Position numbers and translations under genes: made by a program. DNA of 64,000 nucleotides from the NCBI RefSeq assembly GCF_009663685.2, contig NZ_RCOG02000002.1:505499-569498 (forward strand), read 5' to 3'. The DNA is from Cupriavidus sp. U2. GTDB taxonomy: Bacteria > Pseudomonadota > Gammaproteobacteria > Burkholderiales > Burkholderiaceae. Position 1 is the first letter of the stretch. Each line of letters starts with the position of its first letter. Below are positions 1-8,580 of the stretch, piece by piece. The notes beneath the pieces are model-generated. The model was not told where the DNA came from. It saw only the letters and a list, made by a program, of their open reading frames with translations, and ran no database searches.

Positions 1-843
1 GCCAGGATTACGCTGGTTGACGATGTCCTCCATGCGGTTGCGCACCGTGGCCAGGGCCTGCGGGTGGGAATAAATATAGAAGCTTTCGTCGCGGATGGCA
101 TCGAACGTCATCTGCGCGACGTCCGCCGCGGTGACCTTGCCCGAATTGACTGCCTTGTCCGACAGCGCCTGCGACACCATCTGCGAGCGCGTCGGCGGCG
201 CGTCGTTGGCCAGGCCGGCAGGCCGGTTGCGCTGCGACTGGCTGATGCCGGTCGGCACGAAGTATGGGCACAGAACCGAGCAGCGCACCTGTTCGGTGAC
301 CAGGCTCAGGTCCTGGTAGAGCGTTTCGGTCAGCGACACCACCGCATGCTTGGACACGTTGTAGACGCCCATCGCCGGCGGGTTCAGCAGCCCGGCCATC
401 GACGCCGTATTGACGATGTGGCCCTGGAAGCCGGGGTCCTTCTTGGCGGCCTCCAGCATCAGCGGCGTGAAGATGCGCACGCCGTGGATCACCCCGTACA
501 GGTTGACGCCGAGCACCCACTCCCAGTCCTTCTCGGAGTTTTCCCACAGCAGGCCGCCCGCACCGACGCCGGCGTTGTTGAAAACGAGGTTGACCTCGCC
601 GAAGGCCGTCAGGGCCGCATCGGCCAGCGCCTGAACCTCTTCGCCTTTCGAGACATCCGTGCGCAGCCCGATCACCTGGGCGCCCTGCGCCTTGAATTCG
701 GCCACCGCGGCGTCGAGCGCGTCTTCCTGGACATCGGCCAGCACAAGCTTCATGCCCGACTGGGCGCCAATCCGCGCGAACTCCTTGCCGAATCCCGATG
801 CGCCGCCGGTAATGACGGCGACCTTGCCTTCGAACTGCTTCAT
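1..843 (-). CDS. SDR family NAD(P)-dependent oxidoreductase (3' end outside window)
   Basis: A short-chain dehydrogenase/reductase; 281 codons are visible and the frame is still open at the window edge, so the C-terminus is missing. The Rossmann glycine motif GGASGFG is at residues 13-19, the NNAG motif near 89-92, and the catalytic Ser148, Tyr161 and Lys165 (YNVSK) are in place. SDRs of this kind oxidise alcohols or reduce ketones with NAD(P)(H); the substrate cannot be read from the sequence. The ATG is preceded by a GGAGGA ribosome site. It is the last gene seen of the minus-strand acyl-CoA catabolic run, 118 bp after the GST gene; that gap carries three 10-bp direct repeats and a REP-like palindrome. 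Confidence 0.9.
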   Translation of the reverse strand, partial: MKQFEGKVAVITGGASGFGKEFARIGAQSGMKLVLADVQEDALDAAVAEFKAQGAQVIGLRTDVSKGEEVQALADAALTAFGEVNLVFNNAGVGAGGLLWENSEKDWEWVLGVNLYGVIHGVRIFTPLMLEAAKKDPGFQGHIVNTASMAGLLNPPAMGVYNVSKHAVVSLTETLYQDLSLVTEQVRCSVLCPYFVPTGISQSQRNRPAGLANDAPPTRSQMVSQALSDKAVNSGKVTAADVAQMTFDAIRDESFYIYSHPQALATVRNRMEDIVNQRNPG

Positions 844-860
844 GGGTGTCTCCTCCGTTC

Positions 861-890
861 TCGGATATGTCCGGATATGTTCGGATATGT
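861..890. repeat. Three tandem 10-bp repeats (YCGGATATGT)
   Basis: Three contiguous 10-bp units, TCGGATATGT, CCGGATATGT and TCGGATATGT, lie 18 to 47 bp upstream of the SDR start codon on the minus strand. A 10-bp period places each unit on the same face of the helix, which suits cooperative protein binding. It could equally be a short-repeat expansion. Confidence 0.75.
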
Positions 891-910
891 CTTGTGTTGA
901 TGGTCTTTGC

Positions 911-940
911 TCCCCTCTCCCGCAAAGGGGGTGAGGGGGA
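911..940. repeat. REP-like GC-rich palindrome
   Basis: A CCCCTC...GAGGGG imperfect palindrome in the SDR-GST gap. It is of the same type as the elements at 4400-4437 and 7177-7300 in the same gene run. Such extragenic palindromes usually stabilise or punctuate polycistronic mRNA. Confidence 0.55.
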
Positions 941-961
941 AACACTGCACCACTGCGTGCC

Positions 962-1897
962 TTAGCCCGCCGCCTGCACGTGATAGCCCTGACGCGGGAA
1001 ATGCACGTTGACCGCGCCTGCGCGCGGGTCCTGCCGGCGAATCGTGACCACGTGCTCGGTCAGCGTCAGCAGTACACCGGCCACCGGGTCCTTCGCGTAG
1101 TCGGTGGGCGTGACCGTGACCGCGTCACCGGCCGCAAAGCCGGCGCCGGGCAGGATGGTCGTGTCGTGCGGCAGCGGGTCGTGATCATAGGCATCGGCAA
1201 TGGCGGATTCGGCAGGAATCACGCGCAGCTTGCCGTGGCCATACGCCTGCATGCGCGCGAACCACGTCTTGACCAGCGGATAGCCGTCGAGCAATGCCGC
1301 CAGCGCCGGGGCCCGCCGGATAAACCAGATGCAGTGAAACAGCGAGAAATCGGCAATCGACAGCTCCGGCCCGGCCACATGCTGCAGGCCGGTGGACAAC
1401 TGCTCCTGCAACTGCGCGAAGGTCTCGTGCAGCATTGCCGCCGCCTCCGGCAACGGCATGCGCAGCGCGTTGGAGTCGCCGCGCATGGCCTTGCGGTCGG
1501 CCATGAAGGCCTGGATCTGCCCAGGCGACAGGTGCGACAGCATCGCCTGCACGCCGGCCGGCTGCATCGCGTAGGTCACGGTGGCCGTAAACAACGCGCT
1601 GTCGATCCAGGCCGCCATGATGCGCGACGGCGCGGCCTGCGCCACCGGATACAGCGGCGGATTGGGCGCCATGCGGTCCAGCACCGCGCAGATCAATGCC
1701 GTATCGCAATAGATATCGGCGCCGATCTGCATGACCGGCGTGCGGCGGTAGCCGCCGGTCAGCGCCGTGACATCGGGCTTGGGCATGATCGGCGGGATTT
1801 CCACCGCGCACCAGGACAAGCCCTTGGCGCCCAGCACGAGACGGACTTTCTCGGAAAACGGCGATGTTGCGTATTGATGAAGGATGATGTCGGGCAT
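962..1897 (-). CDS. Glutathione S-transferase family protein with C-terminal extension
   Basis: 311 residues. The first ~80 form a thioredoxin-fold GST N-terminal domain (YATSPFSEKVRLVLGAKG, then the cis-proline segment RTPVMQ near residue 53). A helical GST C-terminal domain follows to about residue 225. The last ~75 residues (from about GAGFAAGDAVTV) are predicted beta-rich and are not part of a normal ~220-residue GST. The usual role is glutathione conjugation or reduction of electrophiles; the actual substrate is unknown. The gene is 44 bp after the class II aldolase gene in the minus-strand catabolic run, so a part in handling reactive intermediates is an inference from context. Confidence 0.85.
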   Translation of the reverse strand: MPDIILHQYATSPFSEKVRLVLGAKGLSWCAVEIPPIMPKPDVTALTGGYRRTPVMQIGADIYCDTALICAVLDRMAPNPPLYPVAQAAPSRIMAAWIDSALFTATVTYAMQPAGVQAMLSHLSPGQIQAFMADRKAMRGDSNALRMPLPEAAAMLHETFAQLQEQLSTGLQHVAGPELSIADFSLFHCIWFIRRAPALAALLDGYPLVKTWFARMQAYGHGKLRVIPAESAIADAYDHDPLPHDTTILPGAGFAAGDAVTVTPTDYAKDPVAGVLLTLTEHVVTIRRQDPRAGAVNVHFPRQGYHVQAAG

Positions 1898-1941
1898 CTT
1901 GGCCTTTCAGGAGGAGAGAGATCGCGGAGATCGACTCCTGC

Positions 1942-2784
1942 TTAATCGAGCAGATCCGGCTGTTCTTTAACGATACGTGCGTATAACGGCTGGAACTGGA
2001 ACCAGCCGGCCTGCGCCGTACCGACGATCGCGTAGGCCTGGCTGGCCGCCGCATCGCTGATCACCTTCGGTGCCTGGCCCGTCCGGGCGGCCGCCGATTC
2101 GGCCAGGATCTGTACCTGGCAAGACCGTTCCATCGTGATGAACCACCAGGCGGCCTCGTCCACGGTCTTGCCCACCGTCAGCAGGCCATGGTTCTGCAGG
2201 ATGGCCGCCTTGTTCGGACCCAGCGCGTTGGCGATACGCTGGCCTTCGTCCAGTTCGACCACCACGCCCCCGAAGTCGTCGTACAACGCGTGGTCGTTGT
2301 AGAACGCGCAGACGTCCTGGGTCAGCGGATCAAGCTTGCGCCCCAGCGTGGACCACGCCCGACCGTACGTGCTGTGCGAATGGGCCGCGGCCACGGCGTC
2401 TTCACGCGTCTGGTGCACGCGCGAGTGAATGGCAAAGGCCGCTGCGTTCACTGGATAGTCGCCCTCCACCACGTTGCCGTGGTGGTCGCAGCGGATCAGG
2501 TTCGACACCTTGACGTGGCTGAAATGCACGCCAAACGGGTTGACCCAGAACGTGTCGGTGAACTCGGGGTCGCGCGCGGTGATATGGCCGGCCACGCCTT
2601 CGTCAAACCCGAATTTGGAGAACAGCCGGAACGCCGCCGCCAGCCGCTGCTTGCGGTGCAGCCGTTCCTGGGCCGGCGTGTCGAACTTCGGCGGGCGCGG
2701 CAGGTTGCGGTAGCGGGCCTTGACCTCCTCGGACAGGCCAGCGGCCATGTCATCTTTGGCATTGGCGGTTTGCGGGGCGTTCAT
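1942..2784 (-). CDS. Class II aldolase/adducin family protein
   Basis: 280 residues starting at the ATG preceded by AAGGAGA. The fold is that of the zinc-dependent class II aldolase/adducin family (L-fuculose-phosphate aldolase, RhaD). Metal-ligand histidines are visible in AAHSHSTYG and LQNHGLLT. Many stand-alone members of this length in Burkholderiaceae have no assigned substrate, and a phosphate-binding sugar pocket cannot be confirmed here. It lies 32 bp downstream of the MDR oxidoreductase gene and is probably co-transcribed with it. A sugar role would be odd in this acyl-CoA context, so a C-C lyase or decarboxylase activity on another carbonyl compound is possible. Confidence 0.87.
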   Translation of the reverse strand: MNAPQTANAKDDMAAGLSEEVKARYRNLPRPPKFDTPAQERLHRKQRLAAAFRLFSKFGFDEGVAGHITARDPEFTDTFWVNPFGVHFSHVKVSNLIRCDHHGNVVEGDYPVNAAAFAIHSRVHQTREDAVAAAHSHSTYGRAWSTLGRKLDPLTQDVCAFYNDHALYDDFGGVVVELDEGQRIANALGPNKAAILQNHGLLTVGKTVDEAAWWFITMERSCQVQILAESAAARTGQAPKVISDAAASQAYAIVGTAQAGWFQFQPLYARIVKEQPDLLD

Positions 2785-2816
2785 GGCTGTCTCCTTTTTT
2801 GTGGGGTGGGTGCCGC

Positions 2817-3830
2817 TCAGACCATCTTCACGAGCTGCTTGCCGAAGTTCTTGCCCTTGAGCAGGCCGATAAAGGCTTCCGGCGCGCTGGCCAGCCCTTC
2901 GGCGATGCTCTCGCGGAACTTGATCTTGCCCTGCGCCACAAAACCGCCCAGTTCCTTGAGCGCCTGCGGCCAGACGTCCATGTGCTCGGACACGATAAAG
3001 CCCTCGATCTTGCAGCGCGACACCAGGATGGCGCGCGGGTTGCGGATCGGCATGTCCTGGCCGTCGTAGCCGGCGATCAGGCCGCACACGGCGATGCGCG
3101 CGAACGGGTTCAGGCGGGCCAGCACCACGTCGAGGATGTCGCCGCCGACGTTCTCGAAGTAGCCATCGACACCCTTGGGCGTCACGGCCTTGACCATCGC
3201 GTACAACTCCTTGGCGTCCTTGGCCGCCTTGTAGTCCACGCAGGCGTCGAAGCCTAGTTCACGGGTCACGTAGTCGCACTTGTCCTTGCCGCCGGCCACG
3301 CCCACCACATGGCAGCCGGCCAGCTTGGCCAGCTGGCCAACCACGCTGCCCACGGCGCCCGAGGCCGCACTGACGACGATGGTCTCGCCGGCCTTGGGGG
3401 CGATGATCTTGTTCAGGCCATACCAGGCGGTCACGCCGGGCATGCCGACCGAGCCCAGGTAGGCCGACAGCGGGATATGCGTGGTGTCCACCTTCTGCAT
3501 GCCGCCCCCGTCGGTCACGCCGATTTCCTGCCAGCCAAACATGCCCACGACCTGGTCGCCGACATTCCACTTGGGGTTCTTGCTGGCGATGACCTCGCCG
3601 ACGGTGCCGCCGATCATCACTTCGTCCAGCGGCTGCGGATCGGCGTACGACTTGCCGTCGCTCATGCGCCCGCGCATGTACGGGTCGAGCGACAGGAAAT
3701 GATTGCGCACCATGACCTGGCCGTCGGCCAGCTCCGGCACGGCCACCTCTTCCAGGCGGAAATTCTCGGGCGTGACGGCTGCGGCCGGACGCGAGGCCAG
3801 AACGATGCGCTTGTAGGTTTGCTTCGACAT
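2817..3830 (-). CDS. NADP-dependent MDR oxidoreductase (leukotriene B4 dehydrogenase/CurA-like)
   Basis: 337 residues, the normal length for zinc-free medium-chain reductases of the LTB4-dehydrogenase/CurA group. The N-terminal GroES-like domain contains LSLDPYMRGRMSD. The Rossmann domain begins at AASGAVGSVVGQLAK, the AxxGxxG cofactor motif, and includes the YFENVGG segment typical of the family. No catalytic zinc cysteines are present. These enzymes reduce the C=C bond of enones, enals or unsaturated acyl compounds with NADPH. Location between a thioesterase and an aldolase gene in a beta-oxidation run suggests reduction of unsaturated or aldehydic breakdown products. Confidence 0.9.
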   Translation of the reverse strand: MSKQTYKRIVLASRPAAAVTPENFRLEEVAVPELADGQVMVRNHFLSLDPYMRGRMSDGKSYADPQPLDEVMIGGTVGEVIASKNPKWNVGDQVVGMFGWQEIGVTDGGGMQKVDTTHIPLSAYLGSVGMPGVTAWYGLNKIIAPKAGETIVVSAASGAVGSVVGQLAKLAGCHVVGVAGGKDKCDYVTRELGFDACVDYKAAKDAKELYAMVKAVTPKGVDGYFENVGGDILDVVLARLNPFARIAVCGLIAGYDGQDMPIRNPRAILVSRCKIEGFIVSEHMDVWPQALKELGGFVAQGKIKFRESIAEGLASAPEAFIGLLKGKNFGKQLVKMV

Positions 3831-3915
3831 GTGTGGATTCCTTCGCTCGGTTTGCGCGTGGCTTGCGCGGTGTTGCGCGGTTTATTGGGATGGAAGTACT
3901 GCTGGCGCGACGGGA

Positions 3916-4347
3916 TCAGCCGTCGGCACCTGAATCCGCCGCCCCGGTTTCCCGCTTGGGCGGCATGCGCTTGATGTACTTGAACGTGCCGGAGGCCTTC
4001 GACACGATCTTGCCGTCGGCGTCGACGATCTCGCCTTCGCAGAACACCATCGTCGACGTACGATGCACGGTCTGCCCGCGCGCGGTCAGCTTGCCCCGCC
4101 CAGGCGCCATGAAGCTGGTCTTCATCTCGATAGTCACCACGCCCCGCCCTTCGGCGTCAGACGAGCGGCCGGCGATGGCCATCGCCACGTCGAGCAGGGT
4201 CATGATCACGCCGCCGTGCGCCATGTCCCAGCTGTTCTGGTGGCGCGTCTGCAGATCCAGCTCGATCTCGCTGCGGCCGCCTTCCATGGTGTTGCACAGC
4301 ACGCCGAGATCGGCAAGGAACGGGATATTGAGTTGGCGCTGGGTCAT
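3916..4347 (-). CDS. PaaI family hotdog thioesterase
   Basis: 143 residues with a single hotdog domain. The PaaI/YdiI-type signature MAHGGVIMTLLDVAMAIAG supplies the HGG motif and the catalytic acidic residue, followed by TIEMKTSFMAPG. These enzymes hydrolyse acyl- or aryl-CoA thioesters and act as a release valve that recovers CoA. The last residues (ETGAADSGADG) are a low-complexity tail. It sits between the SDR and MDR genes, with a REP-like palindrome in the 109-bp gap upstream. Confidence 0.9.
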   Translation of the reverse strand: MTQRQLNIPFLADLGVLCNTMEGGRSEIELDLQTRHQNSWDMAHGGVIMTLLDVAMAIAGRSSDAEGRGVVTIEMKTSFMAPGRGKLTARGQTVHRTSTMVFCEGEIVDADGKIVSKASGTFKYIKRMPPKRETGAADSGADG

Positions 4348-4399
4348 GTTTGGGGCAATTGAAAAAATCTTCGGCCTGAATTATGCGCCGGCTTCGCGT

Positions 4400-4437
4400 C
4401 CCGCTCCCGTGTCCCGGAGAGGGGTTGGGAGAGCGGG
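4400..4437. repeat. REP-like GC-rich palindrome
   Basis: Arms CCGCTCCC and GGGAGAGCGG flank an inner CCGG/GAGAGGGG region, between the thioesterase start and the SDR stop. Same class as 911-940 and 7177-7300. Confidence 0.55.
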
Positions 4438-4456
4438 CGCGGCACTTACACGGCAC

Positions 4457-5239
4457 TTATACCGCGCTGACCCCGCCATCGACCGCCAGGATCTGCCCCG
4501 TGATGTGCTTGCCGGCGTCCGACGCAAACAGCAGCGCGGCGCCCTTCAGGTCTTCGTCGTCGCCCAGCCGGTGCAGCGGCACGCCTTCGCACATCTTGTC
4601 CACGCCCAGGCGGTCCAGCGACCCCTTGGTCATCTTCGACGGGAAGAAGCCCGGGGCCAGCGCGTTGACCGTGATGTTGTGCTCGCCCCATTCGCCAGCC
4701 AGCGTGCGCGTGAAATTGATCACCGCGCCCTTCGACGTGTTGTAGGCAATGGTCTCCATCGAGCCCGGCGGGTTGCCGCCCAGGCCGGCAATCGACGCCA
4801 CATTGATGATGCGGCCATGGCGGCGCGGGATCATCGACAGCTTGCCGATCTTCTGCGACAGCAGAAACAGACCGCGGATGTTCAGGTTCATCACCTTGTC
4901 CCAGGCCTCGATCGGGTGATCCTCGGCCGGGGCGCCCCAGGTGGCCCCCGCGTTGTTGACGAGAATGTCGACGTGGCCCAGCCTGGCCAGCGCCTCGTCC
5001 GCAAGGCGTGCGATTTCGTCGTCGCGCGAGCCATCGGCCGCGATCCAGTCGGCCTCGATGCCGCGCGCCTTCAGGTGGGCCTGCGCCGACTGCAGTTCGT
5101 CGGCCTTGCGCGCCGACAGCACCAGACGCGCGCCTTGCTCGCCCAGCGCCTCGGCAATCTGCAGGCCCAGCCCGCGCGAGCCGCCCGTGATCAGTGCGGT
5201 GCGCCCCTTCAGGTCGAACAGTTGCTGGATGGTTCTCAT
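4457..5239 (-). CDS. SDR family oxidoreductase (3-oxoacyl reductase/RhlG-like)
   Basis: 260 residues, a complete classical SDR. The cofactor loop GGSRGLG is at residues 19-25, NNAG at 95-98, Ser149, Tyr166 and Lys170 form the catalytic set (YNTSK), and the PGFFPSKMT substrate loop follows. It ends at AVDGGVSAV, as classical SDRs do. The closest functional classes are 3-oxoacyl-ACP/CoA reductases and RhlG. In this run it could interconvert 3-hydroxy- and 3-oxoacyl thioesters or handle a side-chain alcohol; the sequence does not settle which. It lies 39 bp downstream of the acyl-CoA dehydrogenase gene. Confidence 0.92.
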   Translation of the reverse strand: MRTIQQLFDLKGRTALITGGSRGLGLQIAEALGEQGARLVLSARKADELQSAQAHLKARGIEADWIAADGSRDDEIARLADEALARLGHVDILVNNAGATWGAPAEDHPIEAWDKVMNLNIRGLFLLSQKIGKLSMIPRRHGRIINVASIAGLGGNPPGSMETIAYNTSKGAVINFTRTLAGEWGEHNITVNALAPGFFPSKMTKGSLDRLGVDKMCEGVPLHRLGDDEDLKGAALLFASDAGKHITGQILAVDGGVSAV

Positions 5240-5278
5240 GTTGTCTCCGTTTCTTTATGGTGCATGGTTGCTTGCGAT

Positions 5279-7138
5279 CTAGAACCAGGCGTCCTGCATG
5301 TCCAGCGTGGTGCGATCCAGCGACGCCAGCAGGTCGAGCTGCGGATACACCTTCGGCAGCTCGAACCGGAAGAAGTACGCCGCCGCCGCGAGCTTGCCGC
5401 GATAAAAATCGGCATCCTCGCCGTTCGCGCCGGCCAGCGCCGCCTGCGCCACCAGCGCCTGCTCCAGCCAGATCCACGCCACCACGACGTGGCCGAACGC
5501 TTCCAGGTAGACCGATGCGTTGGCCAGCGTCACGTTCGGATCGCCGGCCGACCACAGCGTCTGCGTGACCTCGGCCAGCCGCGCGGCCGCCGCGCCCAGC
5601 GCATGCGCCTGTTCGCCCAGCACCTTGTCGCCGCTGGCTGCGGCGCGCTGGCAGGTTGCCTGTACGCGCTGGCCCAGGAACTGGAAGGCCGCCCCGTCCT
5701 GCATGACCACCTTGCGGCCCAGCAGATCCAGGCCCTGGATGCCGTGCGTGCCTTCATGGATCGGGTTCAGGCGGTTGTCACGATAGAACTGCTCGACGTT
5801 GTATTCGCGCGTATAGCCGTAGCCGCCATGCACCTGGATGGCCAGGCTGTTGGCTTCCAGGCACCACTGCGACGGCCAGCTCTTGGCGATCGGCGTCAGG
5901 ATATCGAGCAGCAGCGACAGCTCGCGCTGCCTTGCCGCCTCGCCGGCCGCCTTTGCGGCGTGCTCGTCGTCCACCAGCCGTGCGCAGTACAGGTTCAGCG
6001 CCAGGCCGCCTTCGACATAGCTCTTCTGCGCCAGCAGCATGCGGCGCACGTCGGCGTGTTCGACCAGCTTGACCTGCGGGCTGGCCGGGTCCTTGCCCTG
6101 CGGCCCGACCGGCCGGCCTTGCGGACGGTTGCGGGCGTAGTCGAGCGCGTGCAGGTAGCCGGTATAGCCCAGCGCCACCGCGCCCAGGCCCACGCCGATC
6201 CGCGCCTCGTTCATCATGTGGAACATGCAGGCCAGGCCCTTGTGCGGCTCGCCCACCAGGTACCCGATGGCGCCCGCCTTGCCGCCCGGCTTGTACTTCA
6301 TCCCCTCGCCGAAGTTGAGCAGGCAGTTGGTGGTGCCCCGGTATCCCATCTTGTGGTTCAGGCCGGCCAGCACGACGTCGTTGTGCTCGCCCAGCGAGCC
6401 ATCCGCGTTGACCAGGTACTTCGGGACGATAAACAGCGAAATACCTTTCACGCCCGGAATCAGCTTGCCATCCGGGCCCGGGATCTTGGCCAGCACCAGG
6501 TGCACGATGTTGTCGGACAGCTCATGCTCGCCGGCCGAGATCCACATCTTGTTGCCGCGCAGCCGGTATTGCTGACCCAGCGGCGATTCGCCTTCGTACT
6601 CGGCACGCGTGGTGACGTCCGACAGCGACGACCCGGCCTGGGGCTCTGACAGGCACATCGTGCCGAAAAAGCGCCCTTCGAGCTCCGGCCGCACGAAGGT
6701 GTCAATCTGCGCCGGCGTGCCATGAGTCAGCAGCAGATTGGCATTGCCGATGGTCAGGAACGGGTACGAACTGGTGCCAACGTTAGCTGCCTTGAAATAT
6801 GCGAACGCGGCCTTCTCCAGCGTGACCGGCAATTGCATGCCGCCGTACTCGTAGTCCTGCCCGGCGGCCATCAGGCCGGCTTCGCAGAACGCCTTCAGGG
6901 CGGTCTTGACTTCGGGGATGATCGTGACGGTCTCGCCGTCGAAGTGCGGTTCCTGCGCGTCGCTCTTCTTGTTATGCGGCGCAAACAGGTCCGTGGCGAT
7001 CTTCTCGCAGGTATCGAGCGCGGCGTCGAAGGTTTCGCGCGAATGGTCTGCAAAACGGGGAATCTGGGTCAGTGACTCGGCATCGAGCCATTCGTACAGG
7101 ACGAAATTGAGATCACGACGGGAGAGAATCAGCGACAT
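5279..7138 (-). CDS. Acyl-CoA dehydrogenase (AidB/DmdC-like, long form)
   Basis: 619 residues from MSLILSRRDLNF, which matches the ~600-residue acyl-CoA dehydrogenase group with an extra N-terminal helix and an extra C-terminal domain, not the ~380-residue classic form. FAD-site and substrate segments are visible: MCLSEPQAGSSLSDV, the MMNEARIGVGLGAVALGY helix with the acidic residue, and the HEGTHGIQGLDLLGRKV loop. It introduces the trans-2 double bond into acyl-CoA and passes electrons to ETF. A longer in-frame start would run into the REP-like repeat upstream, so the later ATG is chosen. It belongs with the thiolase and hydratase/dehydrogenase genes as a full beta-oxidation set. Confidence 0.93.
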   Translation of the reverse strand: MSLILSRRDLNFVLYEWLDAESLTQIPRFADHSRETFDAALDTCEKIATDLFAPHNKKSDAQEPHFDGETVTIIPEVKTALKAFCEAGLMAAGQDYEYGGMQLPVTLEKAAFAYFKAANVGTSSYPFLTIGNANLLLTHGTPAQIDTFVRPELEGRFFGTMCLSEPQAGSSLSDVTTRAEYEGESPLGQQYRLRGNKMWISAGEHELSDNIVHLVLAKIPGPDGKLIPGVKGISLFIVPKYLVNADGSLGEHNDVVLAGLNHKMGYRGTTNCLLNFGEGMKYKPGGKAGAIGYLVGEPHKGLACMFHMMNEARIGVGLGAVALGYTGYLHALDYARNRPQGRPVGPQGKDPASPQVKLVEHADVRRMLLAQKSYVEGGLALNLYCARLVDDEHAAKAAGEAARQRELSLLLDILTPIAKSWPSQWCLEANSLAIQVHGGYGYTREYNVEQFYRDNRLNPIHEGTHGIQGLDLLGRKVVMQDGAAFQFLGQRVQATCQRAAASGDKVLGEQAHALGAAAARLAEVTQTLWSAGDPNVTLANASVYLEAFGHVVVAWIWLEQALVAQAALAGANGEDADFYRGKLAAAAYFFRFELPKVYPQLDLLASLDRTTLDMQDAWF

Positions 7139-7176
7139 GGAAAGCGAGGCTCCGGGCTGAAATAAGGGGAGGAAAA

Positions 7177-7300
7177 GCGCCCCTCTACCGCATGCGGGAG
7201 AGAGGCTGGGGAAGAGGGCATCGCGTTTCAAGTCGCGATATCGCAGAGTGATACACCCGCCCTCTTCCCCGCCCCTCTCCCATTACCTGGGAGAGGGGAG
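7177..7300. repeat. Paired REP-like palindromes (BIME-like)
   Basis: Two CCCCTC/GAGAGG-type palindromes lie back to back between the thiolase and acyl-CoA dehydrogenase genes. They are joined by a perfect 12-bp inverted repeat, GGGGAAGAGGGC (7208-7219) and GCCCTCTTCCCC (7259-7270). The second element contains CCCCTCTCCCattacctGGGAGAGGGG. Such paired elements can form a large hairpin in the polycistronic mRNA. Confidence 0.7.
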
Positions 7301-7321
7301 ACAACATGCAGCCGAGAAGCC

Positions 7322-8500
7322 TTACAGCACCTCGAACAGGCCGGCGGCACCCTGGCCACCGCCGATGCACATCGTCACCACGACGTACTTGACGCCGCGG
7401 CGCTTGCCCTCGATCAGCGCATGGCCTACCAGGCGGGCGCCGGACACACCGTACGGATGGCCCACGGCGATGGCACCGCCGTTGACGTTCAGGCGATCCA
7501 TCGGGATGCCGAGCTTGTCGGCGCAGTACAGCACCTGCACCGCGAACGCCTCGTTCAGTTCCCACAGGCCGATGTCCTCGACCTTCAGGCCCGTCTTCTT
7601 CAGCAGCTTGGGCACCGCGAACACCGGACCGATACCCATTTCATCGGGCTCGCAGCCGGCCACGGCAAAGCCGCGGAACACGCCCAGCGGCTGCAGGCCC
7701 TTGGCGGCCGCCACGCGGGCGTTCATCACCACGGCTGCCGAAGCGCCGTCCGAGAACTGCGACGCGTTGCCGGCCGTGATCACGCCGCCGGGCATGGCCG
7801 TGCGGATCTTCGACACGCCTTCCAGCGTGGTGTCGGCGCGGATGCCTTCGTCGGCGTCGATGGTGACTTCCTTGGTCATCAACTGACCCGTGGCCTTGTC
7901 GGCCACGCCGGCGAGCACCGTCATCGGCACGATCTCGTCCTTGAACTTGCCGGCTTCCAGGGCAGCAGCGGCACGCAGCTGGCTCTGCACGCCATACTCG
8001 TCCTGGCGCTCCTTCGAGATGTTGTAGCGTTTGGCCACGTTCTCGGCGGTCTGCAGCATGCTCCAGTAGATTTCCGGCTTGTTCTTGTTCAGCCAGCTTT
8101 CCTGGATCATGTGGCGGTTCATCTCCTGCTGCACGCACGAGATCGATTCCACGCCGCCGGCCACGAAGATATCGCCTTCGTCGGCGATCACGCGCTGCGC
8201 GGCCATGGCGATGGTCTGCAGGCCCGACGAGCAGAAGCGGTTCACGGTGGCGCCGGGCACGGTCACCGGGCAGCCGGCGCGCAGGGCGATCTGGCGCGCG
8301 ATGTTGGCGCCGGTGGCGCCTTCGGGGTTGGCACAACCCATCAGCACGTCTTCCACTTCACCGGCCTCGATCTTGGCCCGCGCAATAGCGTGCTGGACGG
8401 CGTGGCCGCCCAGGGTGGCGCCGTGGGTCATGTTGAAAGCGCCCTTCCAGCTCTTGGCCAGCCCGGTACGGGCGGTGGATACGATGACTGCCTCGTTCAT
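7322..8500 (-). CDS. Acetyl-CoA acyltransferase (thiolase)
   Basis: 392 residues, the standard thiolase length. The nucleophilic Cys90 is in NRFCSSGLQ, with NEAFA in the C-terminal half, His348 in [10 protein letters not shown] and Cys378 in [10 protein letters not shown], so all catalytic residues are present. It cleaves 3-oxoacyl-CoA with CoA to acetyl-CoA and a shortened acyl-CoA, the last step of beta-oxidation. Clustering with the acyl-CoA dehydrogenase and the hydratase/dehydrogenase favours a degradative FadA-type role over the biosynthetic PhaA role. The ATG follows a GGAGCAAC ribosome site. Confidence 0.95.
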   Translation of the reverse strand: MNEAVIVSTARTGLAKSWKGAFNMTHGATLGGHAVQHAIARAKIEAGEVEDVLMGCANPEGATGANIARQIALRAGCPVTVPGATVNRFCSSGLQTIAMAAQRVIADEGDIFVAGGVESISCVQQEMNRHMIQESWLNKNKPEIYWSMLQTAENVAKRYNISKERQDEYGVQSQLRAAAALEAGKFKDEIVPMTVLAGVADKATGQLMTKEVTIDADEGIRADTTLEGVSKIRTAMPGGVITAGNASQFSDGASAAVVMNARVAAAKGLQPLGVFRGFAVAGCEPDEMGIGPVFAVPKLLKKTGLKVEDIGLWELNEAFAVQVLYCADKLGIPMDRLNVNGGAIAVGHPYGVSGARLVGHALIEGKRRGVKYVVVTMCIGGGQGAAGLFEVL

Positions 8501-8580
8501 GTGTTGCTCCTCGGTATCTTGGTGTCTCTGGCTATCTCTAGCCAACTTGCGACGAATATTCGGTATGTCGACGTGAATCG

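Noticed and set aside
861..890. Triple repeat as a mini CRISPR array
   Set aside because: Units are 10 bp and directly adjacent, with no spacers and no cas genes nearby.
3833..6649. A 938-codon plus-strand frame across the thioesterase, SDR and acyl-CoA dehydrogenase genes
   Set aside because: It runs opposite three clear genes, has shadow-type composition and no homology that I recognise.
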